A stretch of 64,000 nucleotides of DNA from Heliocidaris erythrogramma (GCA_025617745.1 CM046858.1:26929453-26993452), one strand, 5' to 3'. Positions 20,430 through 32,911 are shown, counted from the first letter of the stretch. Translations and numbers: made by a program. Notes: generated by a model from the sequence alone, not told the origin.

Positions 20430-21389
20430 GGTGCCAGGTAAAAATGCCAGAGGAAAAAATGCCAGAGGTAAAAATGCCAGAGGTAAAAATGCCAGAGGAA
20501 TATATGCCAGAGGTAAAAATGCCAGAGGAAAAAATGCCAGAGGTAAAAATGCCAGAGGTAAAAATGCTAGAGGAAAAAATGCCAGAGGTAAACACGCGTT
20601 GGGTGATGTCAGGAACAAAAAGTAAAGAGGCAAAATATGCCAGCTGCATACTAGGAGAACATACGTGAAAATCAAGGGGTGAAATATAGAGAAGGTCTAG
20701 AAGCAAACCTGACATCTGCTTATTTTACTTTTTAGACTATTTCTTTTTTGGTTTGACCGAGTTGGACTGTGGACTCCAGATCGTAGACAAGGCTTTTTTT
20801 TTAATCGACGTACGATTTCATTATCCCGAATGCAATTTGGAACGAGAAGGAAGTCTGCAACTGAATTTTAGGTTTCGAGAAGGGAAAGGAGGTATGCAAA
20901 AATGACATCACCCTAATGCGGGACAGTCCTTTTGTGAGTAAATATGAACCCTTGGATAAACGAACCTTCGGAATAATGCAACAAATGTTCAGAATTTTGA
21001 ACCCCCAGGCATGGGAAATTACTGTTTTGGAAATACGAACCTTCGGAATAACGAGATGCCCCCACATCATGATACTAACTGCATAACGTAAGGACACAAT
21101 ACCTGTACCTGTAGTAAAATAACTTGTACCAAATGATCTTGACTAGTTTGCTTTTCGTTATCTGTACTTGTACCTCCACTTTTTTTTCGTTTTCAGTTCT
21201 CCCTTCTTCAGCAAATGTACAGGCAGTCACACAAACATCGAGCGTTACAGCGTCGTCAACATTAATACGGGGGAGGGGTCGGGGGGGGGGGGGGCTCATG
21301 CATTAAGTTATAAACAAGATGCAGATATATTCAAACTGAATTAAATGTGAAAAAAAGAATATAATATTGAAGTGTTTAACAAAAAAGAG
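20430..21389 (+). mobile_element. Truncated TU-like foldback element
   Basis: About ten 15-bp units (gccagaggtaaaaat and the gccagaggaaaaaat variant) followed by an inner domain that matches 51031-51895 in the same order. The right inverted array is missing. It is inserted in the middle of a satellite unit. Frames translating as five-residue repeats are artefacts of the 15-bp period. Confidence 0.8.
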
Positions 21390-21410
21390 ACAAAAAACGA
21401 TGACAAAGAG

Positions 21411-21628
21411 AGCGGACAAAATATACGGCTCCTCATTGTACCCTCCACAATTGGTCTGGTAGACAAAAGAACATCCCTTCATTACTATTATGTGAAATAA
21501 GTAGAACAGCTGAATATACATGTGACACCTGTTCTACATATTTTTAGATAATAGCAATGAAGGGATGTTCTTTTGTCTACCAGGGCAATTGTGGAAGGTA
21601 CAATAAGGAGCTGTATATTTTGTCCGCT
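21411..21628. repeat. Foldback MITE
   Basis: Arms of about 80 bp: cggacaaaatatacggctcc, ccacaatt, gtctaccag.. against their complements ending gtatattttgtccg, with a loop of about 60 bp. Non-coding. Confidence 0.75.
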
Positions 21629-21639
21629 TCTTTGTTCGC

Positions 21640-22295
21640 CATGTTCATAGTGTATATCAGAGAACCCGCCCCTGGTAACGAGAACATCACGGCACATCCT
21701 GGGCATCCAGCTGGTCAAATTGTGGAAGTATAGTTGTGGAGGAAGACGGGGAGGAAGTCGCTGGAAATGTCTCTTCGTGCCTTCTGAAGGATTTCCAACA
21801 GATGAGGCTCACTTGTTGGGCATATTTCTCGGACCTTCCCGTAGAACTCTTCCGATATAGCATGATTTTCAGGACCCCTATCTCTTCTGTTTTTAAAGGT
21901 AGTTTTACATGCCTTGAGGAATGTTTGGGGTCATTTTTCTGCAGGAAGACAAACTTGTGGAGGTAGTCACTGGAAATGTATTCCAATGCCTTCAGAAGAT
22001 GAAGCTCACTTGTTGGGCATTTTTATCAGACCTTCCTGTCCAGCACTTCCCACAACAGCTCTATATATCGGGATGACAATCCATGATTTTCAGGACCCTT
22101 TTTCTTTTTTCTTTTTTCTCCAGGTAGTTTTAGTAAATGGGGTCATTGTCCTGATGAACGACAATACCTTTTCATCTCCAGAAGGCATAGAAAGTCATTT
22201 CCAGTGACTATCTCCATAATTACCTCCACAACTTGACCAGCCGGATGCCCAGGATATGCAGTGTTGTGATCGCTGCCAGGGGCATGTCCTTAGAT
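21640..22295. mobile_element. Inverted-repeat element
   Basis: Left cctgg.aacgag..catcctgggcatccagctggtc and right gaccagccggatgcccaggat..ccagggg are inverted copies over about 85-120 bp; the interior holds a second direct copy of acttgtggaggtagtcactgg. No coding features. Confidence 0.65.
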
Positions 22296-22447
22296 GAGAA
22301 GTGTATATGGCCAGAAACATGATAAAATAAAACTGAAAAATGAATAAATGTACATCTCATGACATACCAATCATTTAATCATAATGTTTCCTTTAAGGGT
22401 ATACACAAATGCAAAGAATATGACTTTCAGTGAAAAATGGAAAAACC

Positions 22448-22640
22448 AAAAATTCAATTCAATTCAATTTCAATACATTTATTTCCAATATTTCAATATT
22501 AGTGTACAAAGTAATAAATGAGCAAAATGATGTACATGTATTTTTAACAAAAATTACGACAAAATACACATTCATGTGGTACATACATAAGTTGGAGGAC
22601 AAACCTCTAAAAGCAAAAGCTTGAGGAGAGGGTGTCTTAG
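22448..22640 (-). mobile_element. LINE/SINE 3' tail
   Basis: The minus strand reads ggaaataaatgtattg then (attga)n, a typical retroposon 3' end. No coding part recognised. Confidence 0.45.
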
Positions 22641-22659
22641 TAACACAATACATAATATT

Positions 22660-24359
22660 TCATAATAAATATATAAAAAAGAAAATAACTACCTACAAAA
22701 AAAAAGATAACATTCTTAGACGACTGGGAAAGTGAGAGAGAAAAAAAGAGGGGGAAAAGGGGGAAGAATGGAGGTGCAACATAAAAGGAGTACGGAGAAG
22801 AGAAGTATGGTGGTGTTCCCAAAATGTTGATGTGTTTCTGAGATGAAAATACTAGTTTTCTGCATGACTATACCAATGACCTTCTCATTTTGCTGGAAAT
22901 TGTATTTTGGGGGATAGGTTGCCTTTTTAACGCATGACTGCCCCTTTACATATATGTTAAACGGGTGTCACCATGAAGGGTGATGTCTACTCCTCAGTTT
23001 GATACCAAATTGTTGCAATACAACACATCTGATGATAAATAAACTGTGGGTGATTGTGAGAAATAAGTTCTTATTACAGGTGTACTCGAACTTTTGGAGG
23101 ACAGTGTATATATGAGGTAATTATTGCACTTTGATTTTTAAACATTAGTATAGCAATTTGGCAGGTATATGAATATCAAATATGTGAAATATGTTTAAAG
23201 TTTTTAGCCTGAAAAGTTGATTACCTTTCAAATATCACAATTCCGACATGTCTCATTAATACCTTATTATACACCACTCAGAATACACTGTCACTTAACA
23301 TGTTTTATATTGGTCTGGTAAACATGCTAAATACTTGTCAGAATAATGCCCCGTTATTTCTTGAGAGTCCGAACGATGTACGTTCATTTCTATATTTCGG
23401 GGGTTTACTTCGAATTAAATGGAAAAAAGTTACATGTCATAACTTTCCAATATGATAAGAAACAAAAATTATGTGACTGCACATCACTCAGGTATATACA
23501 ATTATCACGATTTTATACTCCAACACATGTTTGTCACAATCATGCCCAACACCGTGGCTTGTACACAGCAGGCTTTGAGGATCCTATACTGACTATATGG
23601 AATAGATAATCGTGGAATTTTTCTCTTAAAGTGTTCTCCATCGTTTCACTCATGGAAGTTATTTTAGAGGCCTGTTACCCGTGAACGAGGCCTTTACTCA
23701 AATACACAACACTACAATAAACAAATCCTATGGAAATATTCTTGGATCTCAAAGCCTGAATCTATCTCATTTCTAAGGTTTGTGAGTGAGAAAAGCGAAC
23801 GAGTGAAAAACGCACTTTATTATCTCCTAAATTTTATTTTCAAAATACCCCAGTGTTATCGGGGCATCCTATTTTTTATTATAGTTTCCAAGAAGTCGAT
23901 GTTTTATATATAAAATACTATCACGGCACTCCGGTTAAAAAGACTGTATTAGAGGACCATAATCAAATATTTAAGGGCCTGACTGACTAGACCAGGAGAC
24001 AATATACTCCATGCAACTTGAGAGCGGGAAAATTCTCTATTTTGAAGTGAACAGACACATTAAATACACCCTCTCTTTTCAAGCATGTTTTTCTATATTT
24101 CTCCATTACAACAGATTTCATTTGAGCGTTTATCATGCTTATAACTGCTTATCGCCCCACATTATATTTGTATGGCGTTTTTAAAGTAGAACTTTAATGA
24201 TTTTAAATATTGGCTTAATACTTATTATTGCATAGATGGCATAAATTAAACAAGGTTATTCAAATTCAACGCTTGGAAACGTTTGAAGTAATGATTATTA
24301 TCAATTATAAAACGGTAAAATACAGCCCCCGATATAGCAGCTGAAGAGCTCCTCGAACG
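22660..24359. other. Non-coding spacer
   Basis: No gene supported. Near 23085-23112 the text aacttttggaggacagtgta resembles one end of a Tc1-like element, but no partner end was found. Confidence 0.4.
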
Positions 24360-25045
24360 CTGCTGAGATATGTGACGACACACCATGGACCAGTCCTGTC
24401 TAAGCAGACGATGTTCCATAACATCTTACACATTTTTCAGAGCCTATTTTGTCATCTCCTCTTTACTTATTTCTCTTCCTTCACTAGCGTCAGTCTTAAT
24501 GTTAGTCTGTTGCCTCACTCTTAACTTCGCGTATGGTATTATTTTGATGAAAAATGCAGCGTTAAAAAAATAAAGGAATCAGTCACTTGTAAACAAAATA
24601 AGACGCCATTGTATTTTCAGCTGCTTGCACCGGGGCATGTTCGGCGTTTCAAGAGGGAACGAATACCATCCTGCTATTATTCGGAGGGCTTTTCAATTTG
24701 AAAGTGGGGTTTATTTCATTGATCATTGACCCTTCTCCTGTGTATTTACAATCAAACGGTTTTAGCTATCAGAATCACTTTCACTTTCCCTTTATAATGG
24801 TGTGAAATAAGGTCATGTTTAAATCATAGACAAATTAAAACTTATAGACGGAAAGGTAGCACCCGCGGATTTCCCTCATTTGCATATAAGCTGTAGCGTC
24901 ACCATTCAGGCTAAGCGTATTCGGCCCTGATTCGGCCACGCCCATTTGGTAACATTTCATTTTCCCGAAGCCCCCGATACCAAGAAAATATCGAAAAGTA
25001 TCGAGAAACTCCTTATGCATTATTCATTTTTGTTTTGCATACTCG
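24360..25045 (-). repeat. Diffuse repeat shared with 31.0 kb
   Basis: On the minus strand the words AAAATGAATAATGCAT, CGGGGGCTTCGGG, then CGTCTGCTTA..AGGA..TCC..GTGTG occur in the same order as on the plus strand at 31032-31230. Old repeat or shared control region. Confidence 0.35.
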
Positions 25046-25119
25046 ATTTATCAAACTTTGATTGGACCGGACCTTATGAATATGAATGTGATTGAAAAGG
25101 GACGATTTGACCTCTCTTC

Positions 25120-25150
25120 GTCACTTCCGCTGTGAATTTGACGTCACCCG
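25120..25150 (+). promoter_or_regulatory. Promoter-like cluster: ETS and CRE words
   Basis: ACTTCCG (25123-25129) and a full TGACGTCA (25139-25146) lie within 25 bp, followed after about 40 bp by a strong donor gag|gtgagt (25184). Looks like a TATA-less promoter feeding the transcript below. Confidence 0.4.
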
Positions 25151-28100
25151 CACAAAGTAAAAAAAGTTGTGGAAAGTTTAGAGGTGAGTACACCTGTATT
25201 TATGCTTAATTTTCGAAAATTAGGTTATATTTATAACAAGTTCTGCCATTGTGAGTAATCTGTTTCAATTTCTCTACATTTTGAAGGGATTCTACAGAAC
25301 TGTATGTCATGAAACAATGTGTAATCTACTCTCGAACTTTCAATTCAATTTTCATCGTCATGAGCTAAATGTTGCAGCTCGATTCCCCTTACCACCCTGT
25401 CACTCGTGACGGCTTACCCGGACTTTCGGGCGGGACTATCTAGATACGTTTCGATAGATGATCTATTGATTGATGTCAATGCCAATGGCTGACAGATTTC
25501 GTAAACCTCGAAATAGATCGAACTTAGTCTGTATTTCGATGATTTGGTTATCTAAGTTAGATGTAGACGCATAGACCCCGTTATATTCTGAAAGACAAAG
25601 GGCCCAGGTGAGACCCTTTCTAATTAATTGATTCTGTAGCGTAGGCTGTTCTTGTCTGATTGTCAGGATTTTTTTTTTGAGAATGAAGAGGGGGTTTCAT
25701 GTTGATACTACTAGTATTTTCCAGAGACCAGTCCAGGTCAAGGTTTACTTTGTGTACATGTACAGAGTTTGGTAATGCAGGGTTGTAATTTTAACGTAGT
25801 GGTTCTTAGTAAAAGTTAATTTGCTTAGGTGTACTAATGTTAGATGAGCTTTGGCCCACTTTTTTCTTCTAAACCCTAAAGTTGAGCCAAGGCCAAAGCC
25901 AAGGCTAGCTAGGCAAGCATCTAATGATCTAGACCGAACGAGAGAGAAATTTCGGTCTAGGCTAGCATCATGGTGATGAGGTTTTATATTTTTTACATTT
26001 CAAGAGAGAGAGAGAGAGAAGGGGGTAGGCCTACATAAATTAGTGTTGATTATAGACCAGAATCAAAGGCCTTTTTAAAGAGGTAATAAATCTCCCCTGA
26101 GTATTAAATAGCTGGATGGCCTTTGTTTCAGTATTGCATTCATTAGTCTCATTCATGTTGACTTTGATTTGTTTGATTTCCATCAGATAAACATGGCAAG
26201 GAACTAACCCGTGGCTGATCTACTTGAAGATCTACTAGGTCTCCTTACATAACTTAACAACTGTTGGAGGTGCCGGATGAAGTGGAAAGTCCTACTTGAT
26301 GAGACATGAGAAATAAACAGGTAAGTCTAGACCTTACTGCGGCAGCCTGAACGCGTAGCGTTCGTGGCAGCATCCCTGGGCTAGGGACTAGACCTAACTA
26401 GTTAGACCTAGGCCTATACCTATTACAGCTAAAAATTATAGACTAGGTCTGGTGGTGGTAGTGGATCCAGGATCAGTTAACTGGGGAGGGAGGGGGTGGG
26501 GGGGGGGGGGTGATGATGTGTTCACAATAAAGAGTGGCATTTTTAGTCACATTGTCCAACCAAAACAACATTTTTTTTTTTTTCTTTTTTCTGAGGAATG
26601 GACAATTCATTTGTCATTTTTCCTTTATCCACCACTGAGATCTGTTTTCAGTGTAATATGAAATTAGCTGTTTAGTGTCTTTAAATATCAATTATGATAT
26701 ATTTAAGGGATGTTCAGTGGGATGTCATAAATACAAATTTTAGTCCCCTTAATTATTACATTTAACATTTCATTAAGTCCTGCAAACAGAAACAAAACAA
26801 AATAAGATGGGTGAATGTATGTTATTGATGATATTATTATTTTCATTATTATTGTTATCATTATGATCATTATTATTGTTAGTAGTAGTAGTAGTAGTAG
26901 TAATATTAGGGCCAAATATGACACTATTGATTACAGTCCATAAATCTATTGTAGTTAGTCTCCTCTTTGAAAAGATGAAGAGGGTGAGGATGAGTGTTTG
27001 TGTGATTTTTTTTCTTAATACAGGGTAATGCTTCTCTACCTCATCTATTCTACAACAGATGATGATGATGATGAAGAGGAATGCTTACCTACTGAGAATG
27101 AAGACAAATTCTGAGAGGAACAATTACTACTTAGCTGCTTCAGTTTTGCATGGTAGGCATATGCTTTAAGAGTAAGATTGCTATCAGCCTTCAGGGGCGT
27201 CAATGTGTTTTTCGGAGGGGGGGGGGAAACAGCCTAATAGCACCCTTCATGATTTTTTCAATGCCTCTTAATTGCCAGCTTCTCCAAGGTAACATGAGTC
27301 AGGGAAATATAATTATTTTTTTGGGGGGGGGGGGGGGGGCAAAACTATATTATTTGCCCTCCTACTGCCCACTTATTACCACCCCATAATCAACGCCCCT
27401 GGTTGTTATTAGTACCTCAATACAATCAAGGTACACACTTTTTGGTTTAAGAAGCCATTTTCTTGTGACTTTACTAATTTAGTTTCTTTTGAATAGCCTT
27501 GAATATTTTATCTGTCAAACTGGAAAAACTTTTTTCCTCTTTAAATACTTTTGAGAATTCCCACTTATTATTATATTAATATCATTTAAAGAGTCGATGT
27601 TAACTATTAATAGGAAACTCTAAATTTCAGTCTTTTTGCAAATTCTAATTGTTGCTTGCTAAATTATAAAATACACAATGGATGCTATTTTCTAAACTTT
27701 TCCTCTTTTCTTTCAACAGACATGGATTTCTACTTCAACTCTTCAGTGAAATAGACCCCTGCTTTGATGAACATCTAAATTTCTTCATATTGAAATCATA
27801 CCTGGATTCCAGTCTAATATGCATCATTAGATTAGAATGGCGGAAGAGGAGTTTTAAACGGGCGCTGCGGAACGTCTTGGAAAGTGGAGGGGCTTAGTGG
27901 GGGGGGGGGGGGCTGCGTGTATTACCACATTTTTTGCACTGCCGTACGTTTGCACGTGTTTACTGAAAAAGGGGGGGGGCTGCAGGCCCCCCCCCCCACC
28001 GTTCCGCGGCCCCTGTTAAAGTTCTTCAATTATATCTTAACCATCTTACCCACCCCCTCCCCATGTCAAATGTTGCAGTCACATGCAGCCATTTTGTGTA

Positions 28101-28195
28101 GTAGCTCGTTATTGTGAGGAGGTCTTCCTCTTCTATGTGGCCTAGTGACATTACATGGCCCCTAATGAAATAAAGATAAGCACTGCCACAGCCAC
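25150..28195 (+). ncRNA. Candidate four-exon noncoding transcript
   Basis: Possible exons: about 25150-25183 (donor gtgagt), 26187-26320 (acceptor ccatcag, donor CAG|gtaagt), 27024-27152 (acceptor ttaatacag, donor catg|gtaggc) and 27720 to about 28195 (acceptor ttcaacag, AATAAA at 28169-28174). Exon 2 has early stops; exon 3 holds only a 28-codon frame with an acidic run. No conserved protein. Inferred from splice-site strength and spacing only. Confidence 0.3.
27855..28015 (+). repeat. GC-rich repeat, copy of 39530-39700
   Basis: ggaacgtcttggaaagtgga, ggggcttagtgg, cgtttgcac.tg and gttccgcgg match the complement of 39530-39700. Contains G- and C-runs. Confidence 0.75.
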
Positions 28196-28199
28196 TTGG

Positions 28200-28644
28200 C
28201 CTCTCCTTTATTAAATCTTCTCACCATGTATAACAAATTAATAATAATAATTAACTGATTCTGTGAATTTGTGCTAATTTAATTACTATTCTATTATTGA
28301 TCTTCAGAGAAAATCCATACTATTCAACACTTTATTTCAGGGATGCCACTGTTCAGACAAAAGTAGCAATTCCTACTTTTTCAACATAATTTTAGCCATA
28401 TAAAACCACTGTTTATGTAGTACCCAAGGGCCCATTCTAGATGATTTTTCCACTTTTTTATCAATTCTAATTGGCATCCCTGTTATTTAGATTCAAACTA
28501 TAGAATTAGATCTCTGTGTGTGTTTCTCCCGCCCCCCCCCCTTTTTAGTTAGACTTTTAATACTATTAATATGCAATATACATGTACCAACTAAAAGGAA
28601 GATGAATCATTTGATTTATATTTCTTAGAAGTGTCAACAAGACT
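28200..28644. other. Non-coding spacer
   Basis: AT-rich, no gene seen. Confidence 0.4.
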
Positions 28645-28870
28645 CACATTTGTAAACAAATTTGTAGGCATTTTACTCCCAGTGTTAAAGATCGTATGCT
28701 CGATCTGTAATGAAAAACACAAGTCAGAAAAAATTGGAACCAGCGGGATTCGAACCTGTCATCTACTGCTTTCCGGGCAGCGACTTAACCACCAGGCTAT
28801 TCTGGTTCACGGCCAAGTCACGATGAACTGGAATCAAATACCCAAGATCCTCTTCTTTCTGACTCATTAA
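28645..28870. mobile_element. tRNA-derived SINE-like element
   Basis: ttgtaaacaaatttgtaggc to the tRNA-like head. The part up to ggaaccag is repeated in the palindrome at 28902-29156. Confidence 0.5.
28737..28808 (-). pseudogene. tRNA-like sequence (SINE head or tRNA pseudogene)
   Basis: 72 nt on the minus strand: perfect 7-bp acceptor stem GAACCAG/CTGGTTC, A-box-like TAGCCTGGTGGTTAAG and B-box GGTTCGAATCC. The D and T stems pair badly (ACAGG against CCCGC) and base 33 would be C, so it is not a working tRNA. Confidence 0.5.
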
Positions 28871-28901
28871 TATTCAACAGTCCGCCGTAGACAATGGTTA
28901 G

Positions 28902-29156
28902 TAAACGAAGAAGCTTGATGGGAGGAATTTTAATTTGTAAACAAATTAAAATAGGCATTTTACTCCCAGTGTTAAAGATCTTATGCTCTATCTGTAATGA
29001 AAAACACAGTCAGAAAAAATTGGAACCAGCTGGTTCCAATTTTTTCTGACTTGTGTTTTTCATTACAGATCGAGCATACGATCTTTAACACTGGGAGTAA
29101 AATGCCTAAAAAATTGTTTACAAATTAAAATTCCTCCCATCAAGGTTCTTCGTTTA
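28902..29156. repeat. 255-bp near-perfect palindrome
   Basis: Arms meet at ccagctgg (28.. centre about 29029) with no loop. They run from taaacgaagaa.cttgatggg to its complement, through ggcattttactcccagtg and cagaaaaaattgg. A foldback copy of the neighbouring SINE-like unit. Confidence 0.85.
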
Positions 29157-29725
29157 AAGACTCACATTATCTGTTTTTCAAGAGTAACATGGTGTGCGTA
29201 TTGAACATGGAAATTAGATGGTCATTTATTTCTTTTATTATTTCTTCTTTTGTGGGGTGTAGTGGTAAAAAGTTAATAGTATCTATTTCTCCAGTGTAAA
29301 TTCAATAATTTACCTCTTGAATAGGGATTGAAATTAATAATGTATGATTCATTTATATTGAAATTCATTTTTTTAATGCATGTACATATTTGTACTACTG
29401 TCAAGAAAAGAATGATATTATTTGACCATGACAAGTCAGTTGTAATAGAACTCATGAAAGAGTATGACTGGAGATAAATGATGGGTTTATTTAAGAAGTA
29501 ATACAATGTCTAAACATCTCTAAAGACTGTTATCATTTCTGCATGTACAAAAATATTCATTAAAAAGTGAGAAAATCTAACTATTCCCGAATTGACGTGT
29601 GCATAAAATTGCACCTTAAATCTTGATTGTAAGAAAGATAATTGTTATTGAAAATTTGCCTGTGAACATGATAAAGGTCCTCTCACGTTATATCAGTGAC
29701 ATGAACCATATGGGGATGGGGGTGT
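29157..29725. other. Non-coding spacer
   Basis: Nothing recognised. Confidence 0.4.
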
Positions 29726-30165
29726 GATCGAGGTGCGTATGAGAGAGAGAGAGAGAGATAAAAGAGAGAGAGAGAGAGAGAGGGAAGAAAAAAAGATGAG
29801 AAAAGGTGAAATAGAAGATTTTATGATTTTTTTTTTTTTTTTTTTTTTTTTGGGGGGGGGGGGGTTAGCCAGCCCTCCAAGATTTGTTTCCCCTCCAAGA
29901 TTTTTACCCTCCAAAATGAACCAGGACGTGTGATCGAGGTGTGTGTATGAGAGAGAGAGAGGGAGAGAGAGAAAGGGGAGGGAAGAAAAAAGATGAGGAA
30001 AGGTGAAAGAAGATTTGATGATATGGGGGAGGGGAATTTTTTTTAGCTAGCCCTTCGAGAATTTTTTTCCTCCTCCAAAATTCGGGGGGGGGGGTGGGTC
30101 GGGGGTTACCAGATTTGATGAGGTCCAGTTTTCCTCCATAATTCTCTGACAAGCAAAATATGAAT
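29726..30165 (+). repeat. Two diverged tandem copies, GA and G-run rich
   Basis: gatcgaggtg.gtatgagaga, agggaagaaaaaa, gatgaggaaaggtgaa and agc.agccct.c recur at about 29726 and 29932 (period about 206). Its end (ttaccagat, cctccataatt.tc, gacaagcaaaa) also recurs at 56760-56800. Contains GA microsatellites and G-runs. Confidence 0.6.
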
Positions 30166-30950
30166 TTCAAAAAAGGTTATATGTTATAAAAGAAAGGGGT
30201 GGCACACTTAAATAGGCTTATACTTGTCTTTCAAAAAAAAATAGAGGGGGGGGGGTCAAAAGCTGTTAGGGGGCAGTCTGTCCCCTTGCCCACCCCCACC
30301 CCGGGTATGCTAGTGGGGGGGGGGGGGGGGGTGAGAAAGAGGGAAAGAAAGTAAAGAATAAAAATGTAATAGTTTTCGGGTCAACTAAAATGGCCGAATT
30401 TTCAAGGTTCATAATTCTCTTTGAAAGGTACAATTATAAGATTCACAAATTGGTATCAATGCGAAAGTTGCCCCTCAAGAAAATCAAAGGATACCTCTTC
30501 TTCTACACCGGCTGATATTTTATTCTTACCTTAATTTGGCCTTCAATTATTATACACACTCCCCCTCCCCCCTTTTTTTTATAACATTATACTACTGGTC
30601 AAAGATAGTAAATTTATTAAAAAGTAATTTGAAAAATTACTTATTATGAATGTAAAAGTTTTTTCTCTTAATTCATGAGATGTGATAAATTTAATGTGAA
30701 CAACATGTATTTATCTTCTTCATAACTACGGTATACAACTCATTGAACTCGACCAAGTAACGTTACTAGTATTTAAGTGGAACGACGTTAACCCTTTTGT
30801 GCTGTCTGATCACATGTTGGGACCTAATTATCATAAAGATTTAATGACACCTTATGAATGACGCCCATTCGTCAATTATCGATGCGCCGTCATTAGCCAA
30901 GTGATGAATACATTAGCATACATGAATAGATTAGGCGGATTTGACCTTTC
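30166..30950. other. Non-coding spacer with G-runs
   Basis: G-runs at about 30245 and 30316. No gene seen. Confidence 0.4.
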
Positions 30951-30954
30951 TTAA

Positions 30955-30964
30955 TGCGCATGCG
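30955..30964 (+). promoter_or_regulatory. NRF1-like palindrome
   Basis: TGCGCATGCG, close to the NRF1 consensus, in a locally CpG-richer stretch about 70 bp upstream of the 31.03-kb repeat. Confidence 0.25.
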
Positions 30965-31031
30965 TGACACTGATCCACATTTATATTTTACCTGTGTGTA
31001 AAGCATATACACTGTAGGGGAGCATCGTACA

Positions 31032-31230
31032 AAATGAATAATGCATCGGGGCTTCGGGCGCGTTCAAATCGTGCCCAAATGTTACAGCGTAATGGCGGCC
31101 GCTTTAGAGGCTTGGTTTAAATACACCAAACTCTTTATAATTTGATAAATAATTGCATTGCAATTACGTTCATTCATTATAGGACGTCGTCTGCTTAAGT
31201 AGGATCGATCCCGAGTGTGACGACATCAAA
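31032..31230 (+). repeat. Diffuse repeat, partner of 24.4-25.0 kb
   Basis: Carries AAAATGAATAATGCAT, CGGGGCTTCGGG and CGTCTGCTTA in order. Confidence 0.35.
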
Positions 31231-31699
31231 ACATCGCTATATTTCTGGCGAATCCTCGGATATTCCAGATGCTGAGAAGAGCTTTTATTTGTGTTGTTTT
31301 TATAATCATCAGATACGCAGTTGACATAAAACTTATACGATTGCCATCTGTAAGCTTCCCAGTTTCTAGTGATACATTAATTGCCATATTTGTGATTTTC
31401 TTTGAATACCTACTTTAAGCAATCTCCTTGAATTGTCAGCATTTCCTATCCAATCTAACCCGTTTTAAAAATCAAAATGCACCATATAGAGCGCTTCAAT
31501 TTCGTCCTATAGGCTGATAAGAATAAACAATGATCTTCCAAATGTCAAGATAGTTTAATAATTAAAATGTCATTCAAAAGGTAACATATCTCCATTCATT
31601 TTCGTCAGATGTCATTCAAATTCTGACCTGGCGATCCGCTGCAAAATGTTATCATCAAATCCATCTTTTCGGAGTTGATTTCAAGAAATTGTCATTGAA

Positions 31700-32200
31700 A
31701 TTCTTCTCACAGACAAGACCTTACAACGAGCGGGCGACGATTTTGAATGACTCTTTGAACTCATTCAGTATTTGACTGAAATTGATAGCAAAATGAAAAA
31801 TAAATTCCGAAAATGAAGGGCCAAATACGTAAGTTGACTATAGTCAACTTACGTAACTTTACGTATATGTGCCTTATAAATGACTGTGCAATTTTATGAA
31901 GTTGCGGGACAAAGGCAAATTAAAATGTGTTCAAATTTGTTCGCCCTATGATTCTCTAGGGGGGGGGGGTTGATGTTCAAGCAGATTTCTGCTCGCCAGC
32001 TGAACCCGCTCCCGTTACAGGGCAAGACCTACTACGAACAAATTTGAATAATTCTTTGAATAACGCTTTGACAAAATCGATTGAAACATGGCATAATCTA
32101 CAAAATTCGAAAATGACTGGTGAAAGATGACATTGACTTATTACAGATTTGCCAGATTATGAAGTTACAGGACAAAATCGGAATAAAAAGTATTAAATTA
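31700..32200 (+). repeat. Two diverged direct copies (about 300-bp period)
   Basis: caagacct.ac.acga, tttgaat.a.tctttgaa, ttcgaaaatga and tatgaagtt.c.ggaca occur at about 31713-31905 and again at about 32022-32175. Confidence 0.5.
31826..31855. repeat. 30-bp perfect palindrome
   Basis: Starts tacgtaagttgac and reads identically on both strands around the centre tata. Confidence 0.9.
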
Positions 32201-32435
32201 GGCGGAAAGTTTTATCACATTATTTTCCCATTTCCTTCATCTCCCCCTCGCTTCACCTATATTCTTTTAAAATGAATCTTCTTCTTGTTTTTCATGCGGA
32301 CCTCTTCTCGCCAGCGCGGGGGGGGGGGGGGTCGTTCGACCCCCGAACACCCCCCCCCCCCTTTAGTTACGGGCCTGCCTGACTGATGTACAATTTAATC
32401 ATATCTGTTTTTAATTAAACCTTATGAAGATACGA

Positions 32436-32911
32436 TGTTCTATTTAGCTGCAGACAGGAACACGCATCACCCCTGCTTGGACAACTTCATTGGCTACCAG
32501 TTGAAAAAAGAATAATGTACAAAAGTGCACTATTTGTTTATAAATGTACACATAATGTTGCCCCTGAATATCTGTTGTCATCATTGCTACAATCTTCCGG
32601 TCACACCACTTACAAAAAATTCGCTCAACTACGGACACAACAACTTTCTACGTGCCTAGAATAAATTCCAAAATTCATTACAGTGTTCCAGTTGCATAGA
32701 ATAAGCTACCATGTGAATTACGCTGTATAGCATTGAGTCGAATTCTTTAAGAAGCATCTTAAAACATATACATATTTACACTGTAATTAACTGCATTACA
32801 TTTGCGTCATATTTCTTTGTTGACTTTTAATTAGTTGATTAATTTATTTTGATCATTTATAAAGATTGGATATTGCGCTATAAAAGAAACTATTTATTAT
32901 TATTATTATCA
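32436..32911 (+). pseudogene. Decayed LINE reverse-transcriptase C-terminus and tail
   Basis: Translates with frameshifts as LHWLPVEKRIMYKSALFVYK then NVAPEYLLSSL, the usual end of CR1/L2-type reverse transcriptases, followed by gcgctataaa and a (tta)n tail. Confidence 0.75.

Noticed and set aside
24385..24573. 62-codon frame with a hydrophobic segment
   Set aside because: Short, no splice context, overlaps a diffuse repeat; chance is the simpler reading.
28737..28808. Functional tRNA gene
   Set aside because: Good acceptor stem and boxes A/B, but D and T stems mispair and the anticodon loop lacks U33.
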